Source of the DNA: Oscillospiraceae bacterium
Lineage (GTDB): Bacteria > Bacillota > Clostridia > Oscillospirales > Ruminococcaceae
Length of the DNA stretch: 64,000 bases
Assembly: GCA_900768995.1 (NCBI GenBank)
Contig: CAAGEZ010000036.1
Coordinates: 17,949 to 81,948 of the forward strand
Direction of reading: 5' to 3'
This document shows, piece after piece, positions 62,987-64,000 of the stretch. Made by a program: the position numbers and the translations under genes. Within the stretch, counting starts at the first letter, position 1; each line of letters opens with the position of its first letter. Under the pieces are notes generated by a model that saw nothing but the letters and a program-made list of their open reading frames with translations, was not told the origin of the DNA and did not search any database.

Positions 62987-63463
62987 TTACAGTTTTATTT
63001 CCATACAAATAAAGTCCTTGTCAAAAAGGTGGCATTCGCCAACGGTTTTAAAGCCTAATTTGGCGTATGTTGACAGGGCTTTGGTGTGACCCGTTCTCAC
63101 CAAGATGTGCACGCCCTTTTTGCCCTCTTTTTTCAGCACGTTAAAGGCATATCGCATCATCTCTTTGGCGATGCCGTGGTTTTGCATATCACCTCGGACG
63201 CAAAGCCTTGACAGCTCACCGCTTGGCATAATGCTCCAGCAGTGGAGCTTATCGACTTCCTCATCTTCGTCAATGGATATGACTGCAATTATCTCACCAA
63301 GTTCATTTTTCATAACGTAAAGTGCATTTCGGGACATATCAAAATCAATTGTGTCCCCGCTGGGGTAATGTTCATTCCAGTCGGCGGGACCGTGAAGCAT
63401 AGTTTTGTAAAGGGCAAGTATCTCTTCCTTATCCTCACGGGCTGCCAATGTTATCCTGTTCAT
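62987..63463 (-). CDS. GNAT family N-acetyltransferase
   Basis: This 158-residue enzyme uses acetyl-CoA to acetylate an amine. The GNAT motifs are visible: ELGEIIAVISIDEDEE on strands 2-3, ELSRLCVRGDMQNHGIAKEMMRYAFNVLKKEGKKGVHILV with the CoA-binding loop (MQNHGIA in place of the RxxGxG/A consensus), and STYAKLGFKTVGECHLF at the end. The acceptor is unknown. It stands alone on the minus strand. Confidence 0.9.
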   Translation of the reverse strand: MNRITLAAREDKEEILALYKTMLHGPADWNEHYPSGDTIDFDMSRNALYVMKNELGEIIAVISIDEDEEVDKLHCWSIMPSGELSRLCVRGDMQNHGIAKEMMRYAFNVLKKEGKKGVHILVRTGHTKALSTYAKLGFKTVGECHLFDKDFICMEIKL

Positions 63464-63586
63464 TTTGTCGCCTCATTCTTTGATTTTTTACTGTTTCGAT
63501 GCAACTATTATATCAGACGGATAGGGAGCTGTCAATAGCGAGAGAGCAGCCGCAAGAAAATTTTTTCAATTTTTTTGAAAAAATGC

Positions 63587-63615
63587 TTGACAAATGGAAG
63601 TCAAAGTGATATAAT
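63587..63615 (+). promoter_or_regulatory. Promoter of tRNA-Arg
   Basis: TTGACA (63587-63592) and TATAAT (63610-63615) have a 17-base spacer. TTGACAAATG and TGATATAATATAATAG are shared with the tRNA-Ser promoter. Confidence 0.88.
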
Positions 63616-63634
63616 ATAATAGTTGATTGAAGAT

Positions 63635-63711
63635 GCGTTGCTAGCTCAGCTGGATAGAGTGACTGGCTACGAACCAGTAGGTCAGGGGTTCGAGTCCCTT
63701 GCAGCGCACCA
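63635..63711 (+). tRNA. tRNA-Arg (anticodon ACG), CCA encoded
   Basis: The acceptor stem is GCGTTGC/GCAGCGC with one G-U pair. The D-arm has AGCTCAGCTGGATAGAGT, the anticodon arm is ACTGG-CTACGAA-CCAGT with anticodon ACG, and the T-arm is AGGGGTTCGAGTCCCTT. The discriminator is A and CCA is encoded. A34 would be deaminated to inosine to read CGU/CGC/CGA. Confidence 0.97.
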
Positions 63712-63713
63712 AC

Positions 63714-63756
63714 AAAAGCCACGTAAACTTAATGTTTGCGTGGCTTCTTCTTTTAT
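63714..63756 (+). terminator. Terminator of tRNA-Arg
   Basis: AAGCCACG pairs with CGTGGCTT (inner GTAAAC/GTTTG also partly pairs), followed by CTTCTTTTAT. Confidence 0.75.
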
Positions 63757-63758
63757 AA

Positions 63759-63782
63759 ATAACCCACTTTATAACCCACTTT
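63759..63782 (+). repeat. Exact tandem 12-base repeat downstream of tRNA-Arg
   Basis: ATAACCCACTTT is repeated twice without a gap, starting 48 bases after the tRNA CCA end. The same distance and 12-base period are seen after tRNA-Ser. The arrangement resembles integrase arm-type sites near tRNA attachment sites, which is an inference. Confidence 0.75.
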
Positions 63783-63806
63783 TTTTGTAAGGAAGGTTTG
63801 TATTAT

Positions 63807-63908
63807 ATGCTGACTGGTACACTATCCTATGAATCAAACAAATATACTTTTATACTCAATGAGGATTCAAATGAGTTGATTTTAAGGCAATACCGCACAA
63901 ATCCTTGA
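63807..63908 (+). pseudogene. 5' remnant of a gene cut by an insertion sequence
   Basis: An AAGGAAGG ribosome site and an ATG at 63807 start a frame MLTGTLSYESNKYTFILNEDSNELIL. The frame runs into the putative IS end at about 63886 and stops after 33 codons at 63908. The good start and abrupt end suggest a once longer gene interrupted by the element. The product is not recognised. Confidence 0.5.
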
Positions 63909-64000
63909 AAAGCAGCAAGAAAAAAGGTATAATATAAGTATGAATAAACAACTGACATTCTCACTGATAAGCGATGAACTGGCACAAGCCAGAACAAGCA
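63886..64000 (+). mobile_element. Left end of an insertion sequence, continues beyond window
   Basis: A probable terminal repeat begins GGCAATACCGCACAA (63886-63900). About 50 bases later a transposase-like gene starts. The right end and target duplication are outside the window, so the exact edge is uncertain. Confidence 0.5.
63940..64000 (+). CDS. Transposase N-terminus (IS5-like), cut by window edge
   Basis: The frame starts at ATG 63940 with MNKQLTFSLISDELAQARTS and is open to the last base. A short leader peptide of this kind followed by a Lys-rich stretch is typical of IS5-type transposases, but only 20 residues are visible. An AAAAAAGG site lies upstream. It differs from the broken transposase at 38.5 kb. 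Confidence 0.5.
   Translation, partial: MNKQLTFSLISDELAQARTS

Overview
The window reads as chromosome of a Gram-positive anaerobe of the class Clostridia, most likely a Ruminococcus-like member of the Oscillospiraceae. The evidence is the SCIFF peptide and its radical SAM maturase (a clostridial hallmark), the LL-diaminopimelate aminotransferase route to lysine, ferredoxin-dependent indolepyruvate oxidoreductase, partial Rnf genes, strong AGGAGG ribosome sites, and textbook sigma-A promoters in AT-rich gaps. Most of the window is housekeeping and metabolic DNA; the clearly foreign parts are about 38.4-40.0 kb and the last 250 bases.

Layout. 1-5.9 kb (minus): a type II topoisomerase A subunit cut by the window edge, the scfB/scfA SCIFF pair, a small TIGR04086-like membrane protein, glycogen branching enzyme and its MarR regulator. 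6.0-7.7 kb (plus): gamma and beta subunits of a sodium-pumping decarboxylase. 8.0-11.3 kb (minus): ilvB-ilvN-ilvC for branched-chain amino acids. 11.4-13.5 kb (plus): an orphan binding lipoprotein and an ECF S component. 13.6-16.3 kb (minus): a GntR-regulated ABC transporter with a lipoprotein. 16.7-19.7 kb (plus): DAHP synthase and a c-di-GMP phosphodiesterase. 19.8-27.6 kb (minus): tRNA-Ser, an anti-sigma/ECF sigma pair, an AAA ATPase, miaB, a glycoside-hydrolase-like protein and three Rnf membrane subunits. 27.6-38.4 kb (mainly plus): a MecA-like adaptor, rpe (minus), a TrpR-like regulator, a methyltransferase, Hsp33, ddl-murI-DUF1934, a phosphodiesterase, a zinc-ribbon protein (minus), an ANTAR protein, dapF and dapL.

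38.4-40.0 kb holds a dead IS5-type element and the gene remnant next to it. 40.1-45.2 kb holds an HTH protein and an overlapping five-gene minus operon (DtxR-like regulator, two ABC half-exporters, two small proteins) flanked by DtxR-like palindromes. 45.5-47.8 kb carries a small membrane protein and a cidA/lrgA-cidB/lrgB-FadR operon with a perfect FadR-type operator. 47.8-51.8 kb is a divergent lacZ/AraC pair. 51.9-58.3 kb (minus) has a decayed membrane-protein gene, a hydroxyacid dehydrogenase, and ACT-paaK-iorB-iorA, which links arylacetates to aromatic amino acids. 58.5-63.5 kb (plus) has a relative of the decayed gene, argS, a second acetolactate synthase and a GNAT enzyme (minus). The end holds tRNA-Arg and the left end of an insertion sequence.

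The less ordinary signals are: two nearly identical ~100-bp palindromic repeats in opposite orientation (30.2 and 51.8 kb); a minus-strand terminator with no minus-strand gene before it, in a structured gap at 33.7-33.8 kb, suggesting an unannotated small RNA; tandem 12-base repeats exactly 48 bases past both tRNA genes; an Rnf set with only D, E and A; and several perfect palindromes sitting at promoters next to their probable regulators.
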